Counted from the stretch's first letter, positions 19,421 to 33,538 are shown. The stretch: 58,954 bases of DNA from Bacillus sp. Xin1 (GCF_013314535.1 NZ_JABUAE010000031.1:1-58954); one strand, 5' to 3'. Notes: generated by a model not told the origin, from the sequence alone. Numbers and translations: made by a program.

Positions 19421-19921
19421 ATGAGCAAAGCAATCGAAACTAAACAACAAGTTGTAACTGAAATCGCTGAAAAACTTCGCGAAAGTAAATCTACAATCGT
19501 TGTTGACTACCGTGGTTTAACAGTATCTGAAGCAACTGAATTACGTAAAAACTTACGTGAAGCTGGCGTTGAGTTCAAAGTTTACAAAAACTCTTTAACT
19601 CGTCGTGCTGCAGAATCTGTTGAAATGGCTGAGTTAAACGAATTCTTAACAGGACCAAACGCAATCGCGTTCAGTAACGAGGATGTAGTTGCTCCTGCGA
19701 AAGTATTAAACGACTTCGCTAAAGATCATGAAGCTTTAGAAATTAAAGCGGGCGTAATCGAAGGTAAACTTGTAACACTTGATGAGGTTAAAGCTATCGC
19801 TACTCTTCCATCACGTGAAGGCTTACTTTCTATGCTTCTTAGCGTTCTTCAAGCTCCAATCCGTAACCTTGCACTTGCTACTAAAGCAGTTGCAGATCAA
19901 AAGGAAGAGCAAGGCGCTTAA
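19421..19921 (+). CDS. rplJ: 50S ribosomal protein L10
   Basis: L10 anchors the L7/L12 stalk on the ribosome. The 166-aa protein starts M-S-K-A-I-E-T-K and has the rRNA-binding N-terminal domain with V-V-D-Y-R-G-L-T. A long C-terminal helix (about 135-165) binds L7/L12 dimers. ACAGGAGGTG sets the start; a longer frame reaching into the attenuator is rejected. It is autoregulated through its leader. Confidence 0.97.
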   Translation: MSKAIETKQQVVTEIAEKLRESKSTIVVDYRGLTVSEATELRKNLREAGVEFKVYKNSLTRRAAESVEMAELNEFLTGPNAIAFSNEDVVAPAKVLNDFAKDHEALEIKAGVIEGKLVTLDEVKAIATLPSREGLLSMLLSVLQAPIRNLALATKAVADQKEEQGA

Positions 19922-19988
19922 TTTTTTAAAAGATAATTACGTGTTATCGATAAAACAATACAAACCTATTTAAGGGAGGATATTTACA

Positions 19989-20348
19989 ATGACTAAAGAA
20001 CAAATCATTGAAGCAGTTAAATCTATGACTGTATTAGAACTTAACGACTTAGTAAAAGCTATCGAGGAAGAATTCGGCGTAACTGCTGCTGCTCCTGTAG
20101 CTGTTGTTGGTGGCGCTGGTGAAGCTGCTGCTGAGAAAACTGAATTTGACGTAGTACTTGAAAGTGCTGGAGCACAAAAAATCAAAGTTATCAAAGTTGT
20201 TCGTGAAATCACTGGCCTTGGCTTAAAAGAAGCTAAAGAACTAGTTGACAACACTCCAAAAGCAATCAAAGAAGGCGCTTCTAAAGAAGAAGCTGAAGAA
20301 ATGAAAGCTAAACTTGAAGAAGTTGGCGCTGCTGTAGAAGTTAAGTAA
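19989..20348 (+). CDS. rplL: 50S ribosomal protein L7/L12
   Basis: L7/L12 is the flexible stalk that recruits translational GTPases. The 119-aa acidic protein has the N-terminal dimerisation helix region (1-30), an alanine-rich hinge (about 33-50) and the C-terminal factor-binding domain. That domain contains [29 protein letters not shown] precedes the ATG. A terminator follows. Confidence 0.98.
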   Translation: MTKEQIIEAVKSMTVLELNDLVKAIEEEFGVTAAAPVAVVGGAGEAAAEKTEFDVVLESAGAQKIKVIKVVREITGLGLKEAKELVDNTPKAIKEGASKEEAEEMKAKLEEVGAAVEVK

Positions 20349-20365
20349 TTAACTTTTGAAGCTCT

Positions 20366-20399
20366 AAAAAAGCTCGCTCTTATGCGGGCTTTTTTTTTA
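20366..20399 (+). terminator. Terminator after rplL
   Basis: A-rich and T-rich flanks surround AGCTCGC/GCGGGCT (20371-20377 with 20384-20390), followed by at least eight T residues. Confidence 0.93.
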
Positions 20400-20423
20400 A
20401 CTGTAAAGAAAAGGGGTGGCCAT

Positions 20424-21023
20424 ATGGCAGACCATTATTTTTCTAATGACCCTTCGAGTAAAAGTGATCGTAAACGATGGGAATATACATTGCGAGGATC
20501 TCAATTTGCTTTTTTATCTGACCATGGGGTGTTTTCGAAAAACGAGGTGGACTTTGGTTCTCGTCTTTTAATTGAAGCGTTTCAAATGCCAGATATTAAA
20601 GGTGATGTATTAGACGTGGGATGTGGATACGGTCCAATCGGTTTGTCGTTGGCAAAAGAGTTTCAAGAGCGTAGTGTTCACATGGTGGATGTGAACGAAA
20701 GGGCACTTGGACTTGCAAAAGAAAATGCTGCTAATAACAAAATTGATAATGTCCGCATTTTTCAAAGTAGCGTCTATGAAAATGTAGATGGCAAGTATGC
20801 TGCTATTCTATCTAATCCTCCAATTCGCGCTGGTAAACATATTGTGCATGAAATTTTAGAAAAAGCTGTGGATCATCTAGTGCCGGGTGGGGAGCTTTGG
20901 GTTGTTATTCAAAAGAAACAAGGTGCACCATCTGCGCTTAAAAAACTAGAAGAATCATTTTCTGAAGTTGAGGTTGTAGAAAAGAAAAAAGGATATTATA
21001 TCATAAAATCAAAAAAACGTTGA
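20424..21023 (+). CDS. Class I SAM methyltransferase, RsmC/YbxB-type (16S rRNA)
   Basis: This 199-aa protein is most like YbxB, a RsmC-type 16S rRNA guanine-N2 methyltransferase. It has the SAM motif V-L-D-V-G-C-G-Y-G-P-I-G (about 58-69), an acidic D at about 81 and the motif IV S-N-P-P-I-R (about 118-123), which corresponds to the NPPF/Y of N-methyltransferases. It lacks the N-terminal RsmC duplicate domain, as in Bacillus. The frame extends to 20382 inside the terminator; AAAGGGGTGG supports 20424. The substrate is inferred from homology. Confidence 0.88.
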   Translation: MADHYFSNDPSSKSDRKRWEYTLRGSQFAFLSDHGVFSKNEVDFGSRLLIEAFQMPDIKGDVLDVGCGYGPIGLSLAKEFQERSVHMVDVNERALGLAKENAANNKIDNVRIFQSSVYENVDGKYAAILSNPPIRAGKHIVHEILEKAVDHLVPGGELWVVIQKKQGAPSALKKLEESFSEVEVVEKKKGYYIIKSKKR

Positions 21024-21048
21024 CGGTTATTTTTGGCTATGTTAACAT
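21020..21048 (+). promoter_or_regulatory. Probable rpoB promoter
   Basis: TTGACG (21020-21025), a 17-bp spacer and an extended -10 TG-T-TAACAT ending at 21048. It overlaps the stop of the methyltransferase gene. The start codon of rpoB is about 260 nt downstream, so a long leader is predicted. Confidence 0.6.
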
Positions 21049-21146
21049 TATACAATGCCAATATATGATTTTCTGCGTTGAGAAAGATGTATATTTTTGT
21101 TTCTCTTGGAAAAGATAGTAAAATCAGCAGATTATGAAACAGAATG

Positions 21147-21179
21147 ATGGTTTTCTTATAGAAGCCATTTTTCTTTTTT
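21147..21179 (+). terminator. Terminator or attenuator upstream of rpoB
   Basis: An 8-bp stem (21147-21154 with 21161-21168) is followed by TTTTCTTTTTT. It lies inside the predicted rpoB leader. Further down the leader are an imperfect hairpin (21223-21244) and a TGCACAA/TTGTGCA hairpin (21261-21279) next to a TATAAT (21282-21287). Confidence 0.7.
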
Positions 21180-21312
21180 GAGCAGGTAGAAAGACTCAAC
21201 GTATCTATCTTCGAGAGGAAAAGCTACGCTACTAGCGTTAGCTGTATTTATTTGTGATTTTGCACAATTTTTTTGTGCATTTATAATACTCATGATTTGA
21301 GGGGTGAAGCAG

Positions 21313-24300
21313 TTGACAGGTCAACTAGTTCAATACGGACGCCACCGCCAACGAAGAAGTTATGCCCGTATTAGTGAAGTATTAGAGTTACCAAATCTTA
21401 TCGAAATTCAAACCTCTTCTTATCAGTGGTTTCTTGATGAGGGTTTGCGAGAAATGTTCCAAGACATTTCTCCGATTGAAGACTTTACGGGAAATCTATC
21501 GCTTGAATTTATCGACTACAGCTTAGGTGAACCTAAATACTCTGTAGAAGAATGTAAAGAGCGTGATGTGACGTATGCAGCACCACTTCGTGTGAAAGTT
21601 CGTCTAATCAATAAGGAAACTGGTGAAGTAAAAGAACAGGATGTGTTCATGGGAGATTTCCCACTCATGACAGAGACAGGAACATTCGTAATTAACGGTG
21701 CAGAACGTGTTATCGTTTCCCAGTTAGTCCGCTCTCCAAGCGTATACTATAGTGGCAAAGTGGATAAAAACGGAAAACGTGGTTTTACTGCTACTGTAAT
21801 TCCAAACCGCGGAGCTTGGTTAGAGTATGAAACAGATGCTAAGGATGTTGTATATGTACGTATTGACCGTACTCGTAAACTTCCTGTAACTGTTTTGTTA
21901 CGCGCATTAGGGTTTGGCTCTGATCAAGAAATCACCGAGCTTTTAGGTGATAACGAATACTTAAGCAATACGCTAGAAAAAGACAACACAGATAGCACAG
22001 AAAAAGCATTGCTTGAAATTTATGAGCGTCTACGCCCAGGTGAACCACCAACAGTAGAAAACGCGAAAAGCTTGCTTGTTTCTCGCTTCTTTGATCCAAA
22101 GCGCTACGATTTAGCAAATGTAGGTCGCTACAAGATCAACAAAAAATTACACATTAAAAACAGATTGTTTAACCAACGCTTAGCTGAAACGTTAGTAGAT
22201 CCAGAAACTGGAGAGATTTTAGCGGCAGAAGGAACAGTCTTAGACCGTCGTACACTAGATCGCATTTTACCTTACTTAGAGAAAAACATTGGATTCAAGA
22301 CAGCGAAACCAATGGGTGGAGTGGTAGAAGGCGATGTTGAGCTGCAATCTATTAAGATTTATGCTCCAGAGTCAGACGGTGAACGTTCTATCAATGTAAT
22401 TGGGAATGCAAACATCACTCGTGACGTAAAACACATCACGCCAGGTGATATCCTTGCTTCTATTAGCTACTTCTTTAACTTACTATACAAAGTAGGGGAT
22501 ACAGATGATATTGACCATTTAGGAAATCGTCGTCTGCGCTCTGTAGGAGAGTTATTACAAAACCAATTCCGTATCGGTCTTTCTCGTATGGAACGTGTTG
22601 TTCGTGAGAGAATGTCGATTCAAGATACAAATGCAATTACACCGCAAGCATTAATTAACATTCGTCCGGTTATTGCATCTATTAAAGAGTTCTTCGGAAG
22701 TTCTCAGTTATCTCAGTTCATGGACCAAACAAACCCATTAGCAGAGTTAACGCACAAACGAAGACTATCTGCACTAGGACCTGGTGGTTTAACGCGTGAG
22801 CGTGCAGGTTTTGAAGTACGTGACGTTCACTACTCTCACTATGGTCGTATGTGTCCAATTGAAACACCAGAGGGACCAAACATCGGTTTGATCAACTCAC
22901 TATCTTCGTTCGCGAAAGTAAATGAGTTTGGTTTCATTGAAACACCATACCGTCGTGTTGATCCAGAAACTGGTCGTGTAACAGGCCATGTTGATTACTT
23001 AACAGCAGATGAAGAAGATAATTATGTTGTAGCCCAAGCGAATATGAAATTATCTGAAGAAGGGGAATTCCTCGATGAAGATATCGTAGCTCGTTTCCGT
23101 GGTGAAAACATTGTCACAAATAGAGAGCGCATCGACTACATGGATGTATCTCCAAAACAAGTAGTGTCGGCAGCGACAGCTTGTATTCCGTTCTTAGAAA
23201 ACGACGACTCCAACCGTGCACTTATGGGTGCGAACATGCAACGTCAGGCGGTTCCGTTAATGAATCCGGAATCTCCAATTGTAGGTACAGGTATGGAGTA
23301 CGTATCAGCAAAAGACTCAGGTGCTGCAGTAATCTGTAAACACCCTGGTGTTGTTGAACGCGTAGAAGCACGTGAAGTTTGGGTACGCCGTTATGTAGAA
23401 GTTGACGGTCAAAAAGTAAAAGGCGATTTAGATCGCTACAAAATGTTGAAATTCATTCGTTCTAACCAAGGAACTTGTTACAACCAACGTCCAATCGTAA
23501 GTGTTGGAGATCAAGTTGTAAAAGGTGAAATCCTTGCGGATGGTCCTTCTATGGAATTAGGTGAACTAGCACTTGGACGTAACGTGCTTGTTGGCTTCAT
23601 GACATGGGACGGTTATAACTACGAGGATGCGATTATCATGAGTGAGCGCCTTGTAAAAGATGATGTGTACACTTCTATTCATATTGAAGAATATGAGTCA
23701 GAAGCTCGTGATACGAAGCTTGGACCAGAAGAAATTACACGTGACATTCCAAACGTTGGGGAAGATGCATTACGCAACCTTGACGAGCGCGGTATCATTC
23801 GCGTTGGTGCTGAAGTAAAAGATGGAGACTTACTTGTTGGTAAAGTAACACCTAAAGGTGTAACAGAATTAACAGCTGAAGAACGTCTATTACACGCTAT
23901 CTTTGGAGAAAAAGCACGTGAAGTACGTGATACATCACTACGTGTACCACACGGTGGTGGCGGTATTATCTTAGACGTAAAAGTGTTTAACCGTGAAGAT
24001 GGCGACGAGTTGCCACCAGGTGTAAATCAACTTGTACGTGCATATATCGTTCAAAAGCGTAAAATTTCTGAAGGTGACAAGATGGCCGGTCGTCACGGTA
24101 ACAAAGGTGTTATCTCCCGTATTTTACCGGAAGAAGATATGCCGTACTTACCAGACGGTACGCCAATCGATATCATGTTAAACCCATTAGGGGTACCATC
24201 TCGTATGAATATCGGTCAGGTATTAGAGCTTCATCTTGGTATGGCAGCAAGATACCTTGGTATTCACGTTGCAACACCAGTATTCGATGGTGCTCGCGAG

Positions 24301-24846
24301 GAAGATGTATGGGGTACAATCGAGGAAGCTGGTATGGCGAATGACGCAAAAACGATCCTATATGATGGACGTACTGGTGAGCCATTCGACAACCGCGTAT
24401 CTGTTGGTGTCATGTATATGATCAAACTTGCGCACATGGTTGACGATAAACTTCATGCTCGTTCTACTGGACCATACTCACTTGTAACGCAACAACCTCT
24501 TGGAGGTAAAGCACAATTCGGTGGACAACGTTTCGGTGAGATGGAGGTTTGGGCACTTGAAGCTTATGGTGCTGCTTATACTCTTCAAGAAATCTTAACT
24601 GTGAAGTCTGATGATGTTGTCGGCCGCGTTAAGACATACGAAGCGATTGTTAAAGGCGAAAATGTTCCAGAACCAGGTGTTCCAGAGTCATTTAAAGTAT
24701 TGATTAAAGAACTACAAAGCTTAGGTATGGACGTTAAAATGATGTCTAGCGACGATACAGAAATTGAAATGCGTGATACGGAAGATGATGATGATCATCA
24801 ATCAGCAGACAAATTAAGTGTCGAAGTTGAGACAACTAAGGAATAA
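21313..24846 (+). CDS. rpoB: DNA-directed RNA polymerase subunit beta
   Basis: The beta subunit forms half of the catalytic cleft. The 1177-aa protein has all usual regions. The rifampicin pocket at about 463-490 carries the sensitive-type residues Q468, D471, H481, R484 and S486. The C-terminal [16 protein letters not shown] segment contacts beta'. The start is TTG at 21313, with GAGGGGTGA upstream; a GTG at 21304 is in frame but would lie within that binding site. The acidic C-terminal tail (D-D-D-D) is normal for the group. rpoC follows after 37 bp. Confidence 0.98.
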   Translation: MTGQLVQYGRHRQRRSYARISEVLELPNLIEIQTSSYQWFLDEGLREMFQDISPIEDFTGNLSLEFIDYSLGEPKYSVEECKERDVTYAAPLRVKVRLINKETGEVKEQDVFMGDFPLMTETGTFVINGAERVIVSQLVRSPSVYYSGKVDKNGKRGFTATVIPNRGAWLEYETDAKDVVYVRIDRTRKLPVTVLLRALGFGSDQEITELLGDNEYLSNTLEKDNTDSTEKALLEIYERLRPGEPPTVENAKSLLVSRFFDPKRYDLANVGRYKINKKLHIKNRLFNQRLAETLVDPETGEILAAEGTVLDRRTLDRILPYLEKNIGFKTAKPMGGVVEGDVELQSIKIYAPESDGERSINVIGNANITRDVKHITPGDILASISYFFNLLYKVGDTDDIDHLGNRRLRSVGELLQNQFRIGLSRMERVVRERMSIQDTNAITPQALINIRPVIASIKEFFGSSQLSQFMDQTNPLAELTHKRRLSALGPGGLTRERAGFEVRDVHYSHYGRMCPIETPEGPNIGLINSLSSFAKVNEFGFIETPYRRVDPETGRVTGHVDYLTADEEDNYVVAQANMKLSEEGEFLDEDIVARFRGENIVTNRERIDYMDVSPKQVVSAATACIPFLENDDSNRALMGANMQRQAVPLMNPESPIVGTGMEYVSAKDSGAAVICKHPGVVERVEAREVWVRRYVEVDGQKVKGDLDRYKMLKFIRSNQGTCYNQRPIVSVGDQVVKGEILADGPSMELGELALGRNVLVGFMTWDGYNYEDAIIMSERLVKDDVYTSIHIEEYESEARDTKLGPEEITRDIPNVGEDALRNLDERGIIRVGAEVKDGDLLVGKVTPKGVTELTAEERLLHAIFGEKAREVRDTSLRVPHGGGGIILDVKVFNREDGDELPPGVNQLVRAYIVQKRKISEGDKMAGRHGNKGVISRILPEEDMPYLPDGTPIDIMLNPLGVPSRMNIGQVLELHLGMAARYLGIHVATPVFDGAREEDVWGTIEEAGMANDAKTILYDGRTGEPFDNRVSVGVMYMIKLAHMVDDKLHARSTGPYSLVTQQPLGGKAQFGGQRFGEMEVWALEAYGAAYTLQEILTVKSDDVVGRVKTYEAIVKGENVPEPGVPESFKVLIKELQSLGMDVKMMSSDDTEIEMRDTEDDDDHQSADKLSVEVETTKE

Positions 24847-24883
24847 TTGGGATAACCTGTAGACTAAAAGGGAGGTAGGCCCC

Positions 24884-27800
24884 TTGATAGATGTTAATAA
24901 CTTTGAATATATGAAGATTGGACTTGCTTCGCCTGACAAGATTCGTTCTTGGTCATACGGTGAAGTTAAGAAACCAGAAACAATTAACTATCGTACGTTA
25001 AAGCCTGAAAAAGATGGCTTGTTCTGTGAGCGTATTTTCGGACCACAAAAGGACTGGGAATGTCATTGCGGAAAATATAAACGTGTACGTTATAAAGGTG
25101 TAGTTTGTGATCGATGTGGCGTTGAAGTAACGCGTGCGAAAGTACGTCGTGAACGTATGGGTCATATCGAATTAGCTGCTCCTGTATCTCATATTTGGTA
25201 TTTCAAAGGTATCCCGAGCCGCATGGGACTTGTCTTAGACATGTCCCCTCGCGCGCTTGAAGAAGTAATTTATTTCGCTTCTTATGTTGTAACAGAAAGT
25301 GGAGATACACCACTAGATAAGAAGCAATTGCTTTCTGAAAAAGAATACCGTGCATATCGTGACCGATATGGCAGCACATTCCAAGCTGCTATGGGCGCAG
25401 AAGCGATTAAGAAGCTATTACAAGACATCGATTTAGATAAAGAAGTAGACTTCTTAAAAGAAGAATTAAAAACAGCACAAGGACAACGTCGTACTCGTGC
25501 TATTAAACGTCTAGAGGTACTAGAAGCATTCCGTAACTCTGGAAATGAGCCATCTTGGATGATCTTAGATGTTCTTCCAGTTATCCCACCAGAACTACGC
25601 CCAATGGTACAGTTAGATGGTGGACGTTTTGCGACTTCTGACTTAAACGACTTATACCGTCGTGTAATTAACCGTAATAACCGTTTAAAACGTCTATTGG
25701 ACTTAGGTGCACCAAGCATTATCGTTCAAAACGAAAAACGTATGTTACAAGAAGCTGTAGACGCATTAATCGATAATGGTCGTCGTGGCCGTCCAGTTAC
25801 TGGACCAGGTAACCGTCCATTAAAATCACTATCTCACATGCTAAAAGGTAAACAAGGACGTTTCCGTCAAAACTTATTAGGTAAACGTGTTGACTACTCT
25901 GGTCGTTCCGTTATCGTTGTAGGACCGAACTTAAAAATGTACCAATGTGGATTACCAAAAGAGATGGCACTTGAATTGTTCAAGCCTTTCGTTATGAAAG
26001 ATTTAGTGGAAAAAGGATTAGCACATAACATTAAAAGTGCGAAACGTAAAATCGAGCGTGTACAACCTGAAGTTTGGGATGTTTTAGAATCTGTAATTAA
26101 AGAACACCCAGTACTTTTAAACCGTGCCCCAACGCTTCACCGTCTTGGTATCCAAGCGTTCGAACCTACATTAGTAGAAGGACGCGCAATCCGTCTTCAC
26201 CCACTTGTATGTACTGCATACAACGCGGACTTTGATGGTGACCAAATGGCGGTTCACGTTCCGTTATCATCAGAAGCACAAGCAGAAGCTCGTCTTCTTA
26301 TGTTAGCAGCACAAAACATCTTGAACCCGAAAGATGGAAAACCAGTTGTTACACCGTCTCAGGATATGGTATTAGGTAACTATTACTTAACGCTTGAGCG
26401 CGAGGGTGCAATTGGTGAAGGTATGGTGTTCAAAGATGCAAATGAAGCATTGCTTGCGTATCAAAATGGATATGTACATCTTCATACCCGTGTCGCTGTT
26501 GCTGCAAACTCAGTGAACAACAATGAAACATTTACTGAAGAGCAAAAAGGCAAGCTTCTATTAACAACAGTTGGTAAATTAATATTTAACGAAATCTTAC
26601 CGAAGTCGTTCCCTTATATTAACGAACCAACAAATTCAAACCTTGAAAAAGAAACACCAGCGAAATACTTCGTTGAAAAAGGTGCGAACATTAAAGAAAT
26701 TATTGCTAGTCGCGAAGAAGTGGCACCATTTAGCAAGAAAATCCTTGGTAACATCATTGCGGAAGTGTTTAAACGTTTCCAGATTACAGAAACGTCTCGC
26801 ATGCTTGACCGTATGAAGAACTTAGGATTTAAATACTCTACAAAAGCTGGTATTACAGTTGGGGTAGCGGATATTCTTGTATTAGGTGAAAAAGATGAAA
26901 TTCTCCACGAAGCACAAGCAAAAGTAGATAAAGTAATTAAACAATTCCGTCGCGGTTTAATCACGGAAGAAGAACGTTACGATCGCGTTATCTCTATTTG
27001 GAGTAATGCAAAAGATGTTATCCAAGGAAAACTAATGAAATCCTTGAATAAACGCAACCCAATCTTCATGATGAGTGACTCTGGTGCCCGTGGTAACGCA
27101 TCGAACTTCACTCAGCTTGCTGGTATGCGTGGTCTGATGGCCAACCCATCTGGTCGTATCATTGAACTTCCAATCAAGTCAAGTTTCCGTGAAGGTTTAA
27201 CAGTACTTGAGTACTTCATCTCTACGCATGGTGCGCGTAAAGGTCTTGCCGATACAGCACTTAAGACTGCCGATTCTGGTTACTTAACACGTCGTCTTGT
27301 AGACGTTGCACAAGATGTTATCGTTCGTGAAGACGATTGTGGAACAGATCGTGGTTTATTAATCGGTGCGATTAAAGAGGGTAATGAAGTAATCGAGTCA
27401 TTATATGATCGTCTTGTAGGACGTTTTGCAAGGAAAACTGTGAAACATCCTGAAACAGGTGAAGTATTAGTTCGTGAAAATGAATTAATTACAGAAGATA
27501 TTGCTCATATCGTTGAAAATTCAGGTGTAGAAACAGTACACATCCGTTCAGCGTTCACATGTAACACTCGCCACGGCGTATGTAAGAAATGTTACGGTCG
27601 CAACTTAGCTACTGGTACAGACGTAGAAGTAGGGGAAGCGGTAGGTATTATCGCAGCTCAATCTATCGGTGAGCCAGGTACACAGTTAACGATGCGTACG
27701 TTCCATACAGGTGGGGTTGCCGGAGACGATATTACGCAAGGTTTACCTCGTATCCAAGAGATCTTTGAAGCTCGTAATCCAAAGGGTCAGGCAGTTATCA

Positions 27801-28498
27801 GTGAAATCGATGGTGTTATCGCGGCGATCAACGATGTTAAAGATCGTCAGGAGGTAGTTGTACAGGGCGAGGTTGAAACTCGTACGTATGCAATTCCTTA
27901 TGGTGCTCGTCTGAAAGTAGCTCCAGGACAGCCAATTGCTCACGGAAAAGAGTTAACAGAAGGTTCTATTGATCCGAAAGAATTACTAAAAGTAACGGAC
28001 ATTACGGCAGTTCAAGAATACTTACTACGCGAAGTTCAAAAAGTATACCGTATGCAAGGGGTAGAAATTGGTGACAAGCACGTAGAGGTAATGGTTCGCC
28101 AAATGCTTCGTAAAGTTCGTGTAATTGATGCTGGTGAAACAGATGTGTTACCAGGAACATTACTGGATATCCATCAGTTTACTGATGCGAATGCAAAAGT
28201 TTTACTTAAAGGTAAACAACCTGCAACAGCAAGACCAGTACTTCTTGGTATTACAAAAGCTTCACTGGAAACAGATTCATTCTTATCTGCAGCGTCGTTC
28301 CAAGAAACAACTCGTGTTCTAACAGATGCAGCAATTAAAGGCAAGCGCGATGAGCTTCTAGGATTGAAAGAGAATGTTATTATCGGTAAACTTGTTCCAG
28401 CTGGAACTGGTATGAATCGTTACCGCAAAGTTGATCTTGTTAAAACAACACAAGATGACATGAATGTGGAAAACGATGAAGTTTACGTGGAACAGTAA
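24884..28498 (+). CDS. rpoC: DNA-directed RNA polymerase subunit beta'
   Basis: Beta' carries the catalytic magnesium. The 1204-aa protein has the N-terminal zinc finger (C60, C62, C75, C78) and the active-site loop N-A-D-F-D-G-D at 447-453. A second zinc cluster lies in C-G-T-D-R-G and [11 protein letters not shown], and the trigger-loop region contains H-T-G-G-V-A-G. The start codon is TTG, with AAGGGAGGT upstream. It is cotranscribed with rpoB, and no terminator is obvious before the next promoter. Confidence 0.98.
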   Translation: MIDVNNFEYMKIGLASPDKIRSWSYGEVKKPETINYRTLKPEKDGLFCERIFGPQKDWECHCGKYKRVRYKGVVCDRCGVEVTRAKVRRERMGHIELAAPVSHIWYFKGIPSRMGLVLDMSPRALEEVIYFASYVVTESGDTPLDKKQLLSEKEYRAYRDRYGSTFQAAMGAEAIKKLLQDIDLDKEVDFLKEELKTAQGQRRTRAIKRLEVLEAFRNSGNEPSWMILDVLPVIPPELRPMVQLDGGRFATSDLNDLYRRVINRNNRLKRLLDLGAPSIIVQNEKRMLQEAVDALIDNGRRGRPVTGPGNRPLKSLSHMLKGKQGRFRQNLLGKRVDYSGRSVIVVGPNLKMYQCGLPKEMALELFKPFVMKDLVEKGLAHNIKSAKRKIERVQPEVWDVLESVIKEHPVLLNRAPTLHRLGIQAFEPTLVEGRAIRLHPLVCTAYNADFDGDQMAVHVPLSSEAQAEARLLMLAAQNILNPKDGKPVVTPSQDMVLGNYYLTLEREGAIGEGMVFKDANEALLAYQNGYVHLHTRVAVAANSVNNNETFTEEQKGKLLLTTVGKLIFNEILPKSFPYINEPTNSNLEKETPAKYFVEKGANIKEIIASREEVAPFSKKILGNIIAEVFKRFQITETSRMLDRMKNLGFKYSTKAGITVGVADILVLGEKDEILHEAQAKVDKVIKQFRRGLITEEERYDRVISIWSNAKDVIQGKLMKSLNKRNPIFMMSDSGARGNASNFTQLAGMRGLMANPSGRIIELPIKSSFREGLTVLEYFISTHGARKGLADTALKTADSGYLTRRLVDVAQDVIVREDDCGTDRGLLIGAIKEGNEVIESLYDRLVGRFARKTVKHPETGEVLVRENELITEDIAHIVENSGVETVHIRSAFTCNTRHGVCKKCYGRNLATGTDVEVGEAVGIIAAQSIGEPGTQLTMRTFHTGGVAGDDITQGLPRIQEIFEARNPKGQAVISEIDGVIAAINDVKDRQEVVVQGEVETRTYAIPYGARLKVAPGQPIAHGKELTEGSIDPKELLKVTDITAVQEYLLREVQKVYRMQGVEIGDKHVEVMVRQMLRKVRVIDAGETDVLPGTLLDIHQFTDANAKVLLKGKQPATARPVLLGITKASLETDSFLSAASFQETTRVLTDAAIKGKRDELLGLKENVIIGKLVPAGTGMNRYRKVDLVKTTQDDMNVENDEVYVEQ

Positions 28499-28540
28499 AA
28501 TTTTCCGTCGTAAATTTTGTATAAAAACAGATAATCCTAG

Positions 28541-28570
28541 TTGACATTGTATGAGTCAAAATGTTACTAT
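28541..28570 (+). promoter_or_regulatory. Promoter of ybxF-rpsL-rpsG
   Basis: A perfect TTGACA (28541-28546), an 18-bp spacer and an extended -10 TG-T-TACTAT ending at 28570. Confidence 0.8.
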
Positions 28571-28611
28571 AAGCAAGGTTGCTCCTGAACGATGCTTTGG
28601 AGGATATGTAT

Positions 28612-28860
28612 ATGTCTTATCAAAAAGTATCAAATGCTGAAAATGTAGTCGTTGGTTATAAACGAACATTGGAAGCAATCAAAAATGGTACAGTTAAAGA
28701 AGTTGTTATTGCAGAGGATGCTGACATGCGGTTAACCCATGTTATTACTCGCACTGCGTTGCAACATAACGTGCCCATAACCAAAGTTGAATCAGTTCGT
28801 AAGCTTGGGAAAGCTTCGGGGATTCAAGTAGGAGCTTCAGCAATAGGAATAATAAGTTAA
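28612..28860 (+). CDS. ybxF: Ribosome-associated L7Ae-like protein (YbxF)
   Basis: This 82-aa L7Ae/L30e/S12e-family protein is a kink-turn RNA binder; the B. subtilis homologue binds K-turns and associates with ribosomes. The fold is marked by [10 protein letters not shown] and the C-terminal [10 protein letters not shown]. Two closer ATGs exist upstream (28579, 28606), but GGAGGA at 28599-28604 is correctly spaced only for 28612. It is the first gene before rpsL, as in other Bacillus. Confidence 0.92.
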   Translation: MSYQKVSNAENVVVGYKRTLEAIKNGTVKEVVIAEDADMRLTHVITRTALQHNVPITKVESVRKLGKASGIQVGASAIGIIS

Positions 28861-28975
28861 AACTGTTTTTGTGAGGAGGGAGCATTTGCTCTTCCTTGCA
28901 AAAACTTTGTTTTCAACTAATAATGAACCACCTGGATATGTGGTCATACAAACATGCGAAGGGAGGATAAATCAA

Positions 28976-29398
28976 ATGCCTACTATTAACCAATTAGTGA
29001 GAAATGGTCGTACTGATAAAGTATGGAAATCTAAATCACCTGCGTTAAACAAAGGTTTTAACTCTTTAAAGAAAAAATCAACTGATATCTCTGCACCTCA
29101 AAAACGTGGTGTATGTACTCGTGTTGGTACAATGACTCCAAAGAAACCGAACTCAGCGTTACGTAAATACGCTCGTGTACGTTTAACAAATGGTATCGAG
29201 GTTACTGCTTACATCCCAGGTATCGGTCATAACCTACAAGAGCATAGCGTAGTATTAATTCGCGGTGGTCGTGTAAAGGATTTACCGGGGGTACGTTACC
29301 ACATCGTTCGTGGTGCGCTTGACACAGCTGGTGTTGACAAACGTATGCAAGGACGTTCTAAATATGGTACTAAGCGACCAAAAGCTGCTAAAAAATAA
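28976..29398 (+). CDS. rpsL: 30S ribosomal protein S12
   Basis: S12 sits in the decoding centre. The 140-aa protein has [11 protein letters not shown], with K56 (equivalent to E. coli K42), and the second streptomycin loop [10 protein letters not shown]. Both loops are wild type for streptomycin sensitivity. GGGAGGATA precedes the ATG; the longer upstream frame is rejected. It forms the str operon with rpsG, fusA and tuf. Confidence 0.98.
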   Translation: MPTINQLVRNGRTDKVWKSKSPALNKGFNSLKKKSTDISAPQKRGVCTRVGTMTPKKPNSALRKYARVRLTNGIEVTAYIPGIGHNLQEHSVVLIRGGRVKDLPGVRYHIVRGALDTAGVDKRMQGRSKYGTKRPKAAKK

Positions 29399-29412
29399 TA
29401 AACTTACAATGA

Positions 29413-29898
<486 letters not shown>

Positions 29899-29960
29899 GA
29901 TTCAACGTAAAATAAATGTAAGCATAAACCGCTTTATTTGTCGCTTGTGGAAGTGTGGAG

Positions 29961-29979
29961 AGGGAGAATGCCTCTCCCT
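29961..29979 (+). other. Hairpin between rpsG and fusA
   Basis: A 7-bp stem (29961-29967 with 29973-29979) is followed by only TTTC, so it is a weak terminator at best. A second small hairpin (AGTGGC/GCTACT, 30043-30060) lies closer to fusA. Either could be an mRNA processing or regulatory structure. Confidence 0.4.
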
Positions 29980-30105
29980 TTCAATGGGCGCTCGTTTTAC
30001 ATAATGAGGGTACTGGACACACTGCCGTATGTAACAAAATAAAGTGGCTTTTTTGCTACTTAAAATAAAAAATCCAATCCATATATGGAAGGAGCAAGAC
30101 ACCAA

Positions 30106-32184
30106 ATGGGAAGAGAGTTCTCTTTAGAAAACACTCGTAATATTGGTATCATGGCTCACATCGATGCTGGTAAAACAACAGCAACTGAGCGTATCTTGTA
30201 CTACACAGGACGTATTCATAAAATCGGTGAAACTCACGAAGGTGCATCTCAGATGGACTGGATGGAGCAAGAGCAAGAGCGTGGTATCACAATTACTTCT
30301 GCTGCAACTACAGCTCAATGGAAAGGTCACCGTGTAAACATCATTGACACTCCAGGACACGTAGACTTCACAGTAGAAGTAGAACGTTCTTTACGCGTAC
30401 TTGATGGCGCAGTAGCAGTACTTGATGCGCAATCTGGTGTAGAACCACAAACAGAAACTGTTTGGCGTCAGGCTACTACTTACGGCGTACCTCGTATCGT
30501 ATTCGTTAACAAAATGGATAAAATCGGTGCAGACTTCTTATACTCTGTAGGAACAATCCACGATCGTTTACAAGCAAACGCACATCCAATTCAGTTACCA
30601 ATCGGTGCTGAAGATGAGTTCAATGGTATCATTGACCTTGTTGAAGAGTGTGCTTACATGTACGGTAACGATTTAGGAACAGACATTCAACGTGTCGAGA
30701 TTCCTGAAGAGCATAAAGAGCTAGCTGAAGAATACCGCGGAAAACTTATCGAAGCGGTAGCTGAGCTTGACGAAGAAATGATGATGAAGTACCTAGAAGG
30801 TGAAGAAATCACTGTAGAAGAGCTTAAAGCTGGTATCCGTAAGGCTACAACTTCTGTTGAATTCTTCCCAGTAATCTGTGGTTCTGCATTCAAAAACAAA
30901 GGTGTTCAAATTCTGTTAGATGCAGTTATCGACTACCTACCATCTCCATTAGATGTACCAGCTATTAAAGGTACTCTTCCGGATACAGATGAAGAAGTAG
31001 AACGTAAATCTAGCGATGAAGAGCCTTTCTCAGCTCTAGCATTCAAAATCATGACTGACCCTTATGTTGGTAAGTTAACGTTCTTCCGTGTGTACTCTGG
31101 TGTGTTAAACTCTGGATCATACGTGAAAAACTCAACTAAAGGTAAGCGTGAGCGTGTAGGTCGTATCCTACAAATGCACGCTAACAGCCGTGAAGAGATT
31201 TCAACAGTTTACGCTGGTGACATCGCTGCTGCTGTAGGTCTAAAAGATACTACTACTGGTGATACTCTTTGTGACGAGAAATCTCTTGTTATCCTTGAGT
31301 CTATGGAATTCCCAGAGCCAGTTATCTCTGTAGCTATCGAACCAAAATCTAAAGCTGACCAAGATAAAATGGGTACAGCATTATCTAAGCTTTCTGAAGA
31401 AGATCCAACATTCCGTGCTCACACTGACCAAGAAACTGGCCAAACAATCATCGCTGGTATGGGTGAACTTCACCTTGATATCATCGTTGACCGTATGCGC
31501 CGTGAATTCAAAGTAGAAGCAAACGTTGGTGCTCCTCAGGTAGCATACCGTGAGACTTTCCGCTCTGCAGCGAAAGTTGAAGGTAAGTTCGCACGTCAAT
31601 CTGGTGGTCGTGGACAATTCGGTCACGTATGGATTGAGTTCGAGCCTAACGAAGAAGGTAAAGGATTCGAATTCGAAAACAAGATCGTCGGTGGTGTAGT
31701 TCCTCGTGAATACATCCCAGCTGTTGGAGCAGGTCTTGAAGATGCACTTAAAAATGGTGTACTAGCAGGATATCCTGTAGTAGACATTAAAGCTGCATTA
31801 GTTGACGGATCTTACCATGATGTTGACTCCTCTGAGATGGCGTTCAAAATCGCTGCATCTATGGCGCTTAAAGCTGCGGTTTCTAAGTGTAACCCAGTAA
31901 TTCTTGAGCCAATGATGAAAGTTGAAGTTGTAATTCCTGAAGAGTACATGGGTGACATTATGGGTGACGTAACATCTCGTCGTGGACGTGTAGAAGGTAT
32001 GGAAGCTCGCGGTAACGCTCAAGTTGTTCGCGCTATGGTTCCACTTTCTGAAATGTTCGGTTATGCAACGTCATTACGTTCTAACACTCAAGGTCGCGGT
32101 ACATTCTCTATGGTATTTGACCACTATGAAGAAGTACCAAAATCTGTTTCAGAAGAAATTATCAAAAAAAATAAAGGTGAATAA
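30106..32184 (+). CDS. fusA: Elongation factor G
   Basis: EF-G is the GTPase that drives translocation. The 692-aa protein has the P-loop A-H-I-D-A-G-K-T-T (17-25), switch 2 D-T-P-G-H and N-K-M-D. Domain IV includes R-G-Q-F-G-H-V and the C-terminal domain V. An ATG at 30085 lies inside the GGAAGGAGC ribosome binding site, so 30106 is the start. It precedes tuf after a spacer that contains a promoter. Confidence 0.98.
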   Translation: MGREFSLENTRNIGIMAHIDAGKTTATERILYYTGRIHKIGETHEGASQMDWMEQEQERGITITSAATTAQWKGHRVNIIDTPGHVDFTVEVERSLRVLDGAVAVLDAQSGVEPQTETVWRQATTYGVPRIVFVNKMDKIGADFLYSVGTIHDRLQANAHPIQLPIGAEDEFNGIIDLVEECAYMYGNDLGTDIQRVEIPEEHKELAEEYRGKLIEAVAELDEEMMMKYLEGEEITVEELKAGIRKATTSVEFFPVICGSAFKNKGVQILLDAVIDYLPSPLDVPAIKGTLPDTDEEVERKSSDEEPFSALAFKIMTDPYVGKLTFFRVYSGVLNSGSYVKNSTKGKRERVGRILQMHANSREEISTVYAGDIAAAVGLKDTTTGDTLCDEKSLVILESMEFPEPVISVAIEPKSKADQDKMGTALSKLSEEDPTFRAHTDQETGQTIIAGMGELHLDIIVDRMRREFKVEANVGAPQVAYRETFRSAAKVEGKFARQSGGRGQFGHVWIEFEPNEEGKGFEFENKIVGGVVPREYIPAVGAGLEDALKNGVLAGYPVVDIKAALVDGSYHDVDSSEMAFKIAASMALKAAVSKCNPVILEPMMKVEVVIPEEYMGDIMGDVTSRRGRVEGMEARGNAQVVRAMVPLSEMFGYATSLRSNTQGRGTFSMVFDHYEEVPKSVSEEIIKKNKGE

Positions 32185-32213
32185 TTGATTTTTATCAATT
32201 GTTCAAGTATAAC
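32185..32213 (+). promoter_or_regulatory. Promoter of tuf
   Basis: TTGATT (32185-32190), a 17-bp spacer and TATAAC (32208-32213), directly after the fusA stop. A 9-bp hairpin (32228-32236 with 32249-32257) lies in the resulting leader. Confidence 0.6.
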
Positions 32214-32301
32214 TACTTATGTAAGCTTAGAAAGTGGGACGTAAGTTTCACTTTCTAGTCTAAATATAAAATAACCTATATAAACTAAGGAGGAATTTAG
32301 A

Positions 32302-33489
<1,188 letters not shown>

Positions 33490-33504
33490 TCTTTAAATAG
33501 ATTT

Positions 33505-33538
33505 AAAAAACTCAAGGGATTTTCCCTTGAGTTTTTTT
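33505..33538 (+). terminator. Terminator after tuf
   Basis: A long A-T-flanked stem (33505-33519 with 33523-33537), a 3-nt loop and seven T residues. It closes the str region. Confidence 0.95.

Noticed and set aside
22840-23000. Possible resistance changes in RpoB, S12, L4, L22 or S5
   Set aside because: The residues usually changed in resistant strains read as the sensitive type; no insertions or deletions were seen in the key loops.
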